10,438 nucleotides of DNA. It comes from an uncultured Rhodobacter sp. GTDB taxonomy: Bacteria > Pseudomonadota > Alphaproteobacteria > Rhodobacterales > Rhodobacteraceae. The position numbers and the translations under genes were made by a program. The notes beneath the pieces are model-generated. The model worked only from the letters and a program-made list of their open reading frames with translations, was not told the origin of the DNA and did not search any database. The stretch spans positions 1 through 10,438 of the forward strand of contig CALGTJ010000109.1 in assembly GCA_937901435.1 (NCBI GenBank). Reading direction: 5' to 3'. This document shows positions 1 through 7,994 of this stretch, in pieces (the stretch's first letter is position 1; every line of letters begins with the position of its first letter).

Positions 1-18
1 TGGCTAAGTAGGATTTCT

Positions 19-57
19 TTGCCTCCGGCAGGGATATTTTGAAACAGAAGAAGGGGG
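19..57 (+). repeat. Rhodobacterales-type intergenic motif (TTGCCTCCGGCAGGGATATTTT)
   Basis: The stretch contains TGCC-TCC-GGCA (20-30), a 4-bp stem with a 3-base loop, followed by GGGATATTTT and a purine-rich GAAGAAGGGGG-type tail. From memory, near-identical strings (GCCTCCGGCGGGGATATTT followed by GAA/AAG purines) recur between genes, often just after stop codons, in Roseobacter-group genomes. Only one copy is in this window, so repetition cannot be shown here. The short stem followed by ATATTTT could act as a weak terminator of a gene to the left. That role is inference. Confidence 0.4.
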
Positions 58-308
58 CAGGGTGCGATGAAATTATGGGCGGTTTTCAGGCGGAATTGTC
101 AGATCTGGGTTGCTTTCAGGGCAAACCCGTCATGCGGTGAGAGCTTGGAGGCGCGATTGGTGCGGCGGACCTGACGCTGGCATCGAGATATGTTTTGAAG
201 GGTCGCCCTTGCACAAATGCCTGTTCCGGCGGGGTTTGCGGGGCGATAGCCCCTGAGATGTTTGTCATTCGGTGTTTTTTACCTCGTGAACTGCATATGT
301 TTGCGCTA

Positions 309-325
309 TCAGTGCCTTTGACTGA
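309..325. promoter_or_regulatory. Inverted repeat TCAGT-N7-ACTGA, possible operator
   Basis: Perfect 5-bp arms (309-313 and 321-325) flank a 7-base spacer about 245 bp upstream of the glgP start. The length resembles a repressor half-site pair, and a -35-like TTGACT (318-323) overlaps it. No matching regulator gene is in the window and a repeat this short can arise by chance, so an operator role is a guess. Confidence 0.15.
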
Positions 326-533
326 GGTAAGCCCGCTGGAGACGCTGTTTGTGCTGGCATGTTGACCAGGACCGGGTTTCTCTCAATAGAGGCACAGAGA
401 TTAGGGATGAGCGGTTGGGTTTTGGGGGGGGCGTCATTGGCGACCGCTTTGGCCCGCCGATCAACAGACGATCTGAGGTGGCGGTAAGGGTGGCCCTGCT
501 GCGCTGACGGGTCGGCATGGACAACACGGAAAG

Positions 534-548
534 AGGGGCGGGGCCCCT
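534..548 (+). promoter_or_regulatory. Small hairpin just before the glgP ribosome binding sites
   Basis: AGGGG (534-538) pairs with CCCCT (544-548) around a five-base loop, and G533-T549 can add a wobble pair. It lies immediately 5' of GGAAGG (550-555), while AGGA (562-565) sits four bases before the ATG. In RNA the stem could help keep the start region open or modulate it. No functional evidence is visible. Confidence 0.2.
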
Positions 549-569
549 TGGAAGGTTCGATAGGACGAT

Positions 570-2969
570 ATGGCGAAAGATCTGATGAGCGCGACGACGG
601 CGGCTGAGCTGGGCGACGATATCCGGCGGCATCTGAAACATTCCATTGGCAAGGACGCCGAACATGCCAGCGTGTACGACTGGCGCATTGCGCTGTCCCT
701 GTCGCTGCGAGACCGGGTGGTGGAGCCATGGTTCGCCTCGACGCGACAGACCTATGAGGGGCATCACAAGCGGGTCTACTACCTGTCGATGGAATTCCTG
801 ATCGGGCGTCTGATCGAGGATGTGATGATCAACCTCAACGTCGAAGAGGTTGCGCGCAAGGCGATGGCGGATCTTGGGCAGGACTATGAACAGATCGTCG
901 CGGACGAGCCGGACGCGGCACTGGGCAATGGTGGTCTGGGACGGCTTGCGGCCTGTTTCATGGACAGCCTGTCGACGCTGGCGATCCCGGCCTATGGCTA
1001 TGGCATCCGCTATGAGCATGGCTTGTTCGAGCAGCATTTCGAGAACGGTCAGCAGGTCGAGACCGCCGAGGGCTGGCTGGCGCAGCGCCATGTCTGGGAA
1101 TTCGAGCGTCCCGAGGTGGCCTACAAGATCCATTTTGGCGGCTATGTCAGCGAAAGCGAAGGCACCTCTGTCTGGCATCCGGCGGAAACGGTGCTGGCCT
1201 CGGCCTATGACACGCCCGTTGTGGGCTGGCAGGGCAAATGGGCCAACACCTTGCGTTTGTGGGCGGCCAAGCCTGTGAAACTGTTCGATCTGGAAAGCTT
1301 TAACCGCGGTGATTACGTCGCGGCGAACGCGACAGAGCGGCTGGCGCGGACCATTTCGCGGGTGCTTTACCCCGATGACACCACCGAGCAGGGCAAGGAG
1401 TTGCGCCTCAAGCAAGAGTATTTCTTTACCGCCGCCTCGCTGAAAGATCTGGTGCGGCGGTTCATTTACGAAGGCAATGAGATCGAGACTTTGGCTGATC
1501 ACGTCGCCATCCAGCTAAACGACACCCATCCGGCGATTGCGGGGCCGGAACTGATCCGCATTCTGGTGGATGATCATGGGATCGAAATGCAGCGCGCCAT
1601 CGACATCGCCCGCGCCAGCCTCGCCTATACCAACCACACCCTGCTGCCCGAGGCGCTGGAACGCTGGCCGGAAGGTCTGTTCGCGCGCATCCTGCCGCGT
1701 CATCACCGCATCATCCAGATCATCGAGGAGCGTCATCTGGTCGAGACCGGCAGCGACGTGCGCATCATCGAGCATGGGGATGTCAAGATGGGAGAGTTGG
1801 CCTTTGTCATGGCCCACAACGTCAACGGCGTCTCGGAGCTGCATTCCGAACTGGTCAAGGAAACGGTCTTTGCCGATCTGCACAAGGCCTATCCCGAGCG
1901 GATCATCAACCAGACCAACGGGATCACCCCGCGCCGCTGGCTGCATTCCTGCAACCCGCCCCTGCGCAACCTGATCACGGACACCATCGGCACCGGCTGG
2001 CAAAACGATCTGGAACGGCTGCAAGAATTGACGCCCCATCTGGATGACAGCGGCTTCCTCGACGCCTTCCGCGCGGCCAAGACCCAGAACAAGCACCGTC
2101 TGGCGAAATGGCTGAAAGAGCGCGACGGGATCACGCTGAACACCGACGCGATGCTGGATATCCAGATCAAGCGGATCCACGAATACAAGCGCCAGCATAT
2201 GAATATTCTGGAAACCATCGCCCTGTGGAATGACATCCGCGACAATCCCACAGGTGACTGGACGCCGCGCGTCAAGATCTTTGGCGGCAAGGCGGCGCCG
2301 GGGTATTTCCTTGCGAAATCCATCATCCGGCTGATCAACGATGTGGCCGAAACGATCAACAATGATCCCGTCACCAAGGATCTGTTGCAGGTGGTATACC
2401 CCGAGAATTACAACGTCTCGATGGCTGAAATTCTGATCCCGGCGTCTGATCTGTCTGAACAGATCTCGACAGCGGGCAAAGAGGCCTCTGGCACCGGAAA
2501 TATGAAACTGTCCCTGAACGGCAGCCCGACGATTGGCACGCTGGACGGCGCAAACGTGGAGATCCGCGAGCATGTGGGGGCCGAGAACTTTTTCCTCTTT
2601 GGCCTGACCGCCTCTGAGGTGGCAGAGCGGCGCACGCATCACGAATACGCCCGCGCCGCGATCGATGCCAGCCCCAACCTGACGCGGGTTCTGGGGCAAA
2701 TCCACGATGGCGTGTTCAGTAATGGAGAGCGCGGACGCTACGGCGACCTGCTGCCAAACCTCTATGAAAGCGACTATTTCCTCGTGACCTGCGATTTTGA
2801 CGATTACTATAAAACCCAGCGCGAGGTCGACAGAGTGTTCCGCGATGTGCCACGATGGACACGAATGGCGGCGGCGAACACTGCCGGGATGGGGTGGTTC
2901 TCGTCGGATCGCACGATCCAGGGTTATGCGGCTGATATCTGGGGGGCGACATCGTTGGCTGCGGGCTAA
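570..2969 (+). CDS. glgP: Glycogen/alpha-glucan phosphorylase (GT35)
   Basis: This 799-residue cytoplasmic, PLP-dependent enzyme releases glucose-1-phosphate from the non-reducing ends of alpha-1,4-glucan chains until it nears a branch. The length matches bacterial GlgP (about 800-830). Family signatures appear in order: LGNGGLGRLAACF (118-130), NQTNGITPRRWL (447-458), RIHEYKRQ (535-542), and the PLP signature EASGTGNMK, whose Lys646 should form the Schiff base, followed by TIGTLDGANVEI. The start fits the family N-terminus. AGGA lies 4 bases upstream and GGAAGG 14 bases upstream, so the ribosome site is not ideal. It is the first gene of the cluster, 42 bp before glgB. A breakdown enzyme heading a synthesis operon is also seen in other alphaproteobacteria. 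No frameshift or missing key residue is seen. A maltodextrin phosphorylase specificity cannot be excluded from sequence, but the context favours glycogen. Confidence 0.97.
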   Translation: MAKDLMSATTAAELGDDIRRHLKHSIGKDAEHASVYDWRIALSLSLRDRVVEPWFASTRQTYEGHHKRVYYLSMEFLIGRLIEDVMINLNVEEVARKAMADLGQDYEQIVADEPDAALGNGGLGRLAACFMDSLSTLAIPAYGYGIRYEHGLFEQHFENGQQVETAEGWLAQRHVWEFERPEVAYKIHFGGYVSESEGTSVWHPAETVLASAYDTPVVGWQGKWANTLRLWAAKPVKLFDLESFNRGDYVAANATERLARTISRVLYPDDTTEQGKELRLKQEYFFTAASLKDLVRRFIYEGNEIETLADHVAIQLNDTHPAIAGPELIRILVDDHGIEMQRAIDIARASLAYTNHTLLPEALERWPEGLFARILPRHHRIIQIIEERHLVETGSDVRIIEHGDVKMGELAFVMAHNVNGVSELHSELVKETVFADLHKAYPERIINQTNGITPRRWLHSCNPPLRNLITDTIGTGWQNDLERLQELTPHLDDSGFLDAFRAAKTQNKHRLAKWLKERDGITLNTDAMLDIQIKRIHEYKRQHMNILETIALWNDIRDNPTGDWTPRVKIFGGKAAPGYFLAKSIIRLINDVAETINNDPVTKDLLQVVYPENYNVSMAEILIPASDLSEQISTAGKEASGTGNMKLSLNGSPTIGTLDGANVEIREHVGAENFFLFGLTASEVAERRTHHEYARAAIDASPNLTRVLGQIHDGVFSNGERGRYGDLLPNLYESDYFLVTCDFDDYYKTQREVDRVFRDVPRWTRMAAANTAGMGWFSSDRTIQGYAADIWGATSLAAG

Positions 2970-3011
2970 CTGCGGTTCTTGGAGACGGCGACAACAGGGG
3001 GAAACAGGCGC

Positions 3012-5207
3012 ATGATCCAGACACACGAGGCACATCAGATTGCGGCGGGGCGGCACGCCGACCCCTTTGCGGTGCTGGGGATGCATATGGTCGAGGGCCA
3101 GCCAAGCGTGCGTGTCTTTGCCCCGCATGCGGATCACGTCGAGGTGCTGGACGCCAAGACCGGCAAGCTGGTCATGGCGCTGGAGGCTCATCCAGAAGGG
3201 CAAGGGCTGTTTGCAGGACTGGCCGCCCGCCGCAAAAAAGTCTTTCCCTATCGTTTGCGCTTTACCCATGGTGATCATGTCTGGGAGGGCGACGATCCCT
3301 ATCGCTTTGGCCCGGTGCTGGGCGAGATGGACGAACACCTGTTCAACGAGGGCGCGCACCGCCAGTTGTGGAAGGTACTGGGCGCGCATGTGATGACCCA
3401 TGAGGGGGTCGAGGGTACGCATTTTGCCGTCTGGGCCCCCGCCGCCAGTCGGGTCTCTGTCGTGGGGGATATGAACGGCTGGGACGCGCGGCGTGGGCTG
3501 ATGCGTCCGCGAGGCGTGACGGGCGTGTGGGAGCTGTTTGTTCCCGGCATTGCAGAGGGCGAGCCGTATAAATACGAAATCCTCGACCAGCACGGCAACG
3601 TCTTGCCACAAAAGGCCGACCCTTATGGCTTTGGCGCGGAACATCCGCCCAAGACCGCCTCTGTGGTGCGCAGGCTGGATGGCTACGACTGGGCCGATGG
3701 CGCGTGGATGTCCAAACGCGCCGCGCACAATCGCATCGACCAGCCGATCTCGATCTACGAGGTCCATCTGGAAAGCTGGCGACGTGTCCCCGAAGAGGGC
3801 AACCGCCCATTGTCGTACTTTGAACACGCCACGCAATTGGTGGGATATGCGCGCGAGATGGGGTTCACCCATATCGAACTGATGCCTGTGTCGGAATATC
3901 CCTTTGACGGCTCTTGGGGCTATCAGCCCATCGGCCTGTTTGCGCCCTCGATCCGCTTTGGCACGCTGGCCGAATTCCGCGGGTTTGTGGACGCCTGCCA
4001 CGCGGCTGACATCGGTCTGATCATCGACTGGGTGCCCGGCCATTTTCCCGAGGATGTGCATGGGCTGGGCCAGTTTGACGGCACGGCGCTGTATGAACAT
4101 GCCGACCGCAAAGAGGGCTTTCATCCCGACTGGAACACGCTGGTGTTCAACTACGGGCGGCGTGAGGCGGTGAATTACCTTGTCTCTAACGCCTTGTATT
4201 GGTTGCAGGAACATCACATTGACGGCCTGCGCGTCGATGCGGTGGCCTCTATGCTGTACCGCGATTATTCGCGCAAGGACGGCGAATGGATCCCCAACAA
4301 GGACGGCGGACGCGAGAATTACGAGGCGATTGCGTTCCTGCAGCAGATGAACACCCGTGCTTACGGCGATGTGCCCGGCGTGATGACCGTGGCTGAGGAA
4401 AGCACGGCCTTTCTCGGTGTCAGCGGCCCTGCGGATCAGGGCGGGCTGGGCTTTGGCTACAAGTGGAACATGGGCTGGATGAACGACACCCTGTCCTACA
4501 TGGAAGAAGACCCGATCCATCGCAAATACCACCATAACAAGATGACCTTTGGCCTGCATTATGCGTTTTCGGAAAACTTCGTCCTGCCGATCAGCCATGA
4601 CGAGGTGGTCCATGGCAAAGGCTCGATGATCGAAAAGATGCCCGGTCTGGGGGATGATAAATTCGCCAATCTGCGGGCTTATTACGGCTTTATGTGGGGG
4701 CATCCGGGCAAGAAGCTGTTGTTCATGGGCTGTGAATTTGCCCAAGGGCGCGAGTGGAACCACCAAAGCAGTCTGGACTGGCACCTGCTGGACATTCACC
4801 TGCACAAAGGCGTGCAGAACCTCGTGCGCGACCTCAACCGCCTCTACCAATCCACGCCTGCGCTCTATCAACAAGACTGCAAGCCCGAGGGGTTCGAGTG
4901 GATCGAAGGCGGGGCGGCGGATGAATCCATCTTTGCCTGGGTGCGCTATGGCTATGATGGGGCGGCACCTATTCTGGTCGTCTGCAACATGACCCCGATC
5001 GAGCGCACCAACTGGCGCATCGGGGTGCCCTGCGCGGGGCGCTGGGCCGAGCGGTTGAACTCTGACGCGTCGATTTATGGCGGTCAGGACCGGGGCAATC
5101 TGGGGGGCGTAACCAGCGAACAGATCGCGGCCTCGGGGCGGGGGGATTCGGTCGCGCTGACCATTCCGCCGCTGTCGACGTTGTTCTTTGAGTTAGATCA
5201 CGACTGA
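3012..5207 (+). CDS. glgB: 1,4-alpha-glucan branching enzyme (GH13_9)
   Basis: This 731-residue cytoplasmic enzyme cuts alpha-1,4 chains and transfers them to alpha-1,6 positions, creating branch points. Order of parts: an N-terminal domain opening HADPFAVLGMH; a CBM48 module near residues 130-225 (FAVWAPAASRVSVVGDMNGWD); a GH13 barrel; a C-terminal beta domain. The GH13 regions are intact: DWVPGHFP with Asp339, GLRVDAV with nucleophile Asp409, AEEST with acid/base Glu462, and SHDEVVHGK with transition-state stabiliser Asp530. These align with E. coli Asp335, Asp405, Glu458 and Asp526 at a constant offset of four. ATG 3012 is chosen because AGGGGG (2996-3001) lies ten bases upstream and MIQTHEAHQI suits the family. 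An in-frame TTG at 2979 would add 11 unconserved residues. Length equals the long two-N-domain form of GlgB. Confidence 0.97.
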   Translation: MIQTHEAHQIAAGRHADPFAVLGMHMVEGQPSVRVFAPHADHVEVLDAKTGKLVMALEAHPEGQGLFAGLAARRKKVFPYRLRFTHGDHVWEGDDPYRFGPVLGEMDEHLFNEGAHRQLWKVLGAHVMTHEGVEGTHFAVWAPAASRVSVVGDMNGWDARRGLMRPRGVTGVWELFVPGIAEGEPYKYEILDQHGNVLPQKADPYGFGAEHPPKTASVVRRLDGYDWADGAWMSKRAAHNRIDQPISIYEVHLESWRRVPEEGNRPLSYFEHATQLVGYAREMGFTHIELMPVSEYPFDGSWGYQPIGLFAPSIRFGTLAEFRGFVDACHAADIGLIIDWVPGHFPEDVHGLGQFDGTALYEHADRKEGFHPDWNTLVFNYGRREAVNYLVSNALYWLQEHHIDGLRVDAVASMLYRDYSRKDGEWIPNKDGGRENYEAIAFLQQMNTRAYGDVPGVMTVAEESTAFLGVSGPADQGGLGFGYKWNMGWMNDTLSYMEEDPIHRKYHHNKMTFGLHYAFSENFVLPISHDEVVHGKGSMIEKMPGLGDDKFANLRAYYGFMWGHPGKKLLFMGCEFAQGREWNHQSSLDWHLLDIHLHKGVQNLVRDLNRLYQSTPALYQQDCKPEGFEWIEGGAADESIFAWVRYGYDGAAPILVVCNMTPIERTNWRIGVPCAGRWAERLNSDASIYGGQDRGNLGGVTSEQIAASGRGDSVALTIPPLSTLFFELDHD

Positions 5208-5218
5208 ATAGCTATACT
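5188..5218 (+). promoter_or_regulatory. Candidate sigma-70-type promoter for glgC
   Basis: TTGAGT (5188-5193, four of six -35 matches) and TATACT (5213-5218, five of six -10 matches) are separated by 19 bp, slightly long. The -35 lies in the last codons of glgB and the -10 just after its stop. ATAGCTAT (5208-5215) is a perfect palindrome overlapping the -10. Transcription would begin near 5225, giving an A-rich leader of about 40 bases before glgC. The pair stands out from the GC-rich surroundings but could be chance in an AT-rich gap. Confidence 0.35.
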
Positions 5219-5265
5219 GCATCAAAACGATCAAAAAAATGTTCAAAAAATAGGGGGGAAATAAG
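5219..5265 (+). promoter_or_regulatory. A-rich glgC leader with phased A-tracts and a Shine-Dalgarno-like run
   Basis: Three TCAAAA strings start at 5222, 5231 and 5243. Their A-tracts (5224-5227, 5233-5239, 5245-5250) have centres 10.5 and 11.5 bp apart, close to the helical repeat, so the DNA could be intrinsically bent. A tiny frame ATG-TTC-AAA-AAA-TAG (5239-5253) lies in the glgC frame, and its TAG blocks any further upstream glgC start. AGGGGGG (5252-5258) sits seven bases before ATG 5266. A second site, GGAG (5271-5274), sits six bases before ATG 5281. Confidence 0.4.
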
Positions 5266-6540
5266 ATGGGGGAGTACAAGATGAGTTTGGAATCACAACG
5301 ACTTGTACAGCAATCCATGGCTTTTGTTCTGGCCGGGGGGCGGGGTAGCCGCCTGTATGAGCTGACCGACCGACGCGTCAAGCCTGCGATGTATTTCGGC
5401 GGCAAGAGCCGGATCATCGACTTTGCCCTGTCCAATGCCGTGAACTCTGGCATCCGCCGCATTGGCGTCGCAACCCAGTACAAGGCGCACTCGCTGATCC
5501 GTCACCTTCAGCGCGGGTGGAGCTTTTTTCGCGCCGAGCGTAACGAAAGCCTTGATATCCTGCCCGCCTCGCAGCGTCTGAACGAGGAAAACTGGTACAA
5601 AGGCACCGCCGATGCGGTAACCCAGAACATCGACATCATCCGTGACTATGCGCCCAAATACATCGTCATCCTCGCGGGCGATCACATCTACAAGCAGGAC
5701 TATTCCGTGATGATCAAGCATCACGTGGAAAGCGGGGCGGATGTCACCGTCGGCTGCATCGAGGTCCCCCGGATGGAGGCGCGCGCCTTTGGCGTGATGA
5801 AGGTCGACGAGACCGACCGCATCCTTGATTTCGTCGAAAAGCCCGCCGATCCCCCCGCGATGCCCGGCCATCCGGATATGGCGCTGGCCAGCATGGGAAT
5901 TTACGTGTTCGAAACGAAGTTTCTGTTTGAAATGCTGCAAAGGGACGCGGAAAACCCCAACTCCAGCAATGATTTCGGCGGCGACATCATCCCCGATATC
6001 GTCAAGAACGGCAAAGCGGTGGCACATCCCTTCAGCCGCTCTTGCGTGCGTTCCGGGTTAGCGGAAGAGCCTTATTGGCGCGATGTGGGCACGGTTGACG
6101 CCTTTTGGCGGGCCAACGTAGATCTGACCCAGTTCAAGCCGGAATTGGACCTCTATGAAACTGAATGGCCGATCTGGACCTACTCTGAACTGACGCCCCC
6201 GGCGAAATTCATCCACAACGAAGAGGGCCGTCGCGGTCATGCGGTGTCGTCCATGGTGTCGGGCGGCTGCATCATCTCTGGGTCTTCCCTCGAAGAATGC
6301 CTGATGTTCACGGGCGTGCGCACCCATTCCTATTCGGAATTGCAGGGCGTCGTGGCCTTGCCCTATGCGGAAATCAACCGCCATGCGCGGCTGCGCAATG
6401 TGGTGATTGATCGCGGTGTCGTCATCCCCGAGGGGCTGGTCGTCGGCGAAGATCCAGAGCTTGACGGCAAGCGGTTTCGCCGCACCGACAATGGCATTTG
6501 CCTGATCACCCAGCCAATGATTGATAAACTGGATCTATAG
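5266..6540 (+). CDS. glgC: Glucose-1-phosphate adenylyltransferase (ADP-glucose pyrophosphorylase)
   Basis: This enzyme makes ADP-glucose and pyrophosphate from ATP and glucose-1-phosphate, the committed and allosterically controlled step of glycogen synthesis. The 424-residue length is typical. The nucleotidyltransferase domain starts with [11 protein letters not shown] (20-30) and DRRVKPAM, where Lys39 corresponds to the activator-site lysine of the E. coli enzyme. It continues with [25 protein letters not shown] with metal-binding Asp139, and a DFVEKP sugar-phosphate motif. A left-handed beta-helix domain follows from about residue 330 (SGGCIISGS at 332) to the end. Related alphaproteobacterial enzymes are activated by fructose-6-phosphate and pyruvate; this one probably is too, by inference. 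Two starts are possible: ATG 5266 after AGGGGGG, or ATG 5281 (MSLESQRL) after GGAG. The second removes only MGEYK. glgA follows after 13 bp. Confidence 0.97.
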   Translation: MGEYKMSLESQRLVQQSMAFVLAGGRGSRLYELTDRRVKPAMYFGGKSRIIDFALSNAVNSGIRRIGVATQYKAHSLIRHLQRGWSFFRAERNESLDILPASQRLNEENWYKGTADAVTQNIDIIRDYAPKYIVILAGDHIYKQDYSVMIKHHVESGADVTVGCIEVPRMEARAFGVMKVDETDRILDFVEKPADPPAMPGHPDMALASMGIYVFETKFLFEMLQRDAENPNSSNDFGGDIIPDIVKNGKAVAHPFSRSCVRSGLAEEPYWRDVGTVDAFWRANVDLTQFKPELDLYETEWPIWTYSELTPPAKFIHNEEGRRGHAVSSMVSGGCIISGSSLEECLMFTGVRTHSYSELQGVVALPYAEINRHARLRNVVIDRGVVIPEGLVVGEDPELDGKRFRRTDNGICLITQPMIDKLDL

Positions 6541-6553
6541 AGGCAAGCGCAGC

Positions 6554-7990
6554 ATGAACATCCTTTTTGTGGCGTCAGAATGCGCCCCGTTTGTGAAAAC
6601 CGGGGGGCTTGCGGATGTGATCGGGGCCGTGCCCAAGGCGCTGAGCGCGTTGGGCCATTCGGTGCGTGTGCTGATCCCCGGCTACCCCGCGCTGGCGCCG
6701 CAAATGGCGGCGGGCAAGGTGGTGATGACATTCTCGGACCTCTTTGGCGGGCCTGCGCGCGTGGTGGCGGCCTCGGCGCAGGGGCTGGATCTGTTGCTGC
6801 TGGACGCGCCGCATCTGTTTGATCGCAAGGGGACGTTGTATCTGGATGAGGCAGGCCGGGATCACCCGGACAACCATCTGCGCTTTGGGGCCTTGTCGCT
6901 TGCCGGGGCCCATGTGGCCAGCGAAGGCTTGGGCAAATGGCGTGCCGATGTGGTCAATGTGCATGACTGGCAGGCGGGGTTGCTGCCTGCCTATCTGAGC
7001 CAGATGGACGGCGCGCGCCCGCCGGTTGTGATGACCATTCACAACATTGCCTTCCAAGGCGTGTTTCCCGCGCAGACGCTTGAGCCGCTGAAACTCGCGG
7101 CAAGCCTCTTTACCCAAGATGGCATCGAATATTGGGGGCAGATCAGCTTTCTCAAGGCGGGGCTGGCCCTGTCGCAAAAGATCACCACCGTCAGTCCCAG
7201 CTATGCCGCCGAGATCCTGACGCCAGAGTTCGGCATGGGAATGGAAGGTCTGCTGCGCGCGCGGGCTGGCGATTTGACAGGCATCCTGAACGGCATTGAC
7301 CTTGACGTGTGGAACCCCGAAACCGACGCGGCCCTGCCAAAGACTTATTCGGCCAAATCGCAGACCCCCAAGGCTGCAAACCGGCGCGAGGTGGAAAAAC
7401 GCTTTGACCTTAAAGGCAAGGGGCCGCTGTTCTGTGTGATCAGCCGATTGACGACACAAAAGGGGCTGGACCTGCTGCTTGACTGCCTGCCGGGACTGGT
7501 CTGGCGTGGCGCGCGGCTGGCGGTGCTGGGCAATGGCGACAAGGCGATTGAACAAGCGTTCATTTCCGCCGCCTCCCGCTATCGCGGCTCTGTCGGTGTC
7601 ATCATCGGATATGACGAGGGCCTGTCGCATCTGATGCAGGGCGGCTGTGACGCGATCCTGATCCCCTCGCGGTTTGAACCCTGCGGTCTGACGCAGCTTT
7701 ATGGGTTGCGCTATGGCACGATCCCGGTCGTGGCCCGCACCGGAGGGCTGGCCGATACCATCATCGACGCCAATCATGCGGCAGGTTTTGCCAATTGCGC
7801 CACCGGGTTTCAGTTCGCCCCGATCAATGCGCAACTGCTGGACCGCGCCATCGCGCGCGCCTGTGATGCATTCGAGAACCGCAAGGAATGGACGGCCATG
7901 GTGCGCCGTGCGATGAAGCACCCGGTGGGCTGGGATCAATCGGCCATGGCTTATCTCGACGTTTACACATCCGCACAGGGCAGCGCATAA
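6554..7990 (+). CDS. glgA: Glycogen synthase, ADP-glucose-dependent (GT5)
   Basis: This enzyme transfers glucose from ADP-glucose to the non-reducing end of an alpha-1,4-glucan. The 478 residues form the usual two Rossmann-like halves (GT-B). The N-terminus MNILFVASECAPFVKTGGLADV carries the nucleotide-sugar-binding KTGGL loop with Lys15, the same number as in E. coli. HDWQAG near 137 and TIHNIAFQG with His163 match conserved N-domain sites. The C-terminal half contains NGIDLDVWNP and PSRFEPCGLTQLYGLRYGT with the key Glu375 (E. coli Glu377), then RTGGLADT. ATG 6554 gives this canonical start, and GAGG (6540-6543) lies ten bases upstream, overlapping the last base of the glgC stop. An in-frame TTG at 6521 would overlap glgC and add an unconserved leader. 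Its position right after glgC suggests balanced, coupled expression of the two synthesis enzymes. Confidence 0.97.
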   Translation: MNILFVASECAPFVKTGGLADVIGAVPKALSALGHSVRVLIPGYPALAPQMAAGKVVMTFSDLFGGPARVVAASAQGLDLLLLDAPHLFDRKGTLYLDEAGRDHPDNHLRFGALSLAGAHVASEGLGKWRADVVNVHDWQAGLLPAYLSQMDGARPPVVMTIHNIAFQGVFPAQTLEPLKLAASLFTQDGIEYWGQISFLKAGLALSQKITTVSPSYAAEILTPEFGMGMEGLLRARAGDLTGILNGIDLDVWNPETDAALPKTYSAKSQTPKAANRREVEKRFDLKGKGPLFCVISRLTTQKGLDLLLDCLPGLVWRGARLAVLGNGDKAIEQAFISAASRYRGSVGVIIGYDEGLSHLMQGGCDAILIPSRFEPCGLTQLYGLRYGTIPVVARTGGLADTIIDANHAAGFANCATGFQFAPINAQLLDRAIARACDAFENRKEWTAMVRRAMKHPVGWDQSAMAYLDVYTSAQGSA

Positions 7991-7994
7991 CCCC

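Larger units (their letters stand above)
1..569. other. Non-coding region upstream of glgP
   Basis: No reading frame here looks like a gene. The longest plausible + strand frame is 35 codons (67-174) of unremarkable composition, and minus-strand frames run into glgP as mirror frames of it. Stop codons at 5-7 and 9-11 could be the tail of an upstream + strand gene, but too little is present to tell. The region holds a motif near 19-57, an inverted repeat at 309-325, small hairpins at 240-253 and 534-548, and an eight-G run at 424-431. I see no convincing sigma-70 promoter for glgP. The best pair, TTGACC at 362-367 and AATAGA at 385-390 with a 17-bp spacer, matches the -10 consensus at only three of six positions. 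Confidence 0.6.

Noticed and set aside
67..174. 35-codon + strand frame MKLWAVFRRNCQIW...
   Set aside because: It is short, its composition is arbitrary, and it has no good ribosome site or recognised family. It is kept only as part of the non-coding description.
362..390. TTGACC / AATAGA as the glgP promoter
   Set aside because: The spacer is right, but the -10 matches only three of six positions, so it is not distinguishable from chance.
309..1502. Minus-strand open frame of 397 codons overlapping the glgP 5' half
   Set aside because: Most of it mirrors glgP codons, and no family resemblance or ribosome site was seen.
2979..3011. Upstream TTG start for glgB
   Set aside because: The extra residues are not GlgB-like, and ATG 3012 has a better placed ribosome site and canonical N-terminus.
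1515..4874. Minus-strand open frame of 1119 codons across glgP and glgB
   Set aside because: It lies opposite two strongly recognised genes, has a low-complexity composition typical of antisense frames in GC-rich DNA, and has no recognisable domain.
6521..6553. Upstream TTG start for glgA
   Set aside because: It would overlap the end of glgC and add a leader before the conserved MNILFVASE start.
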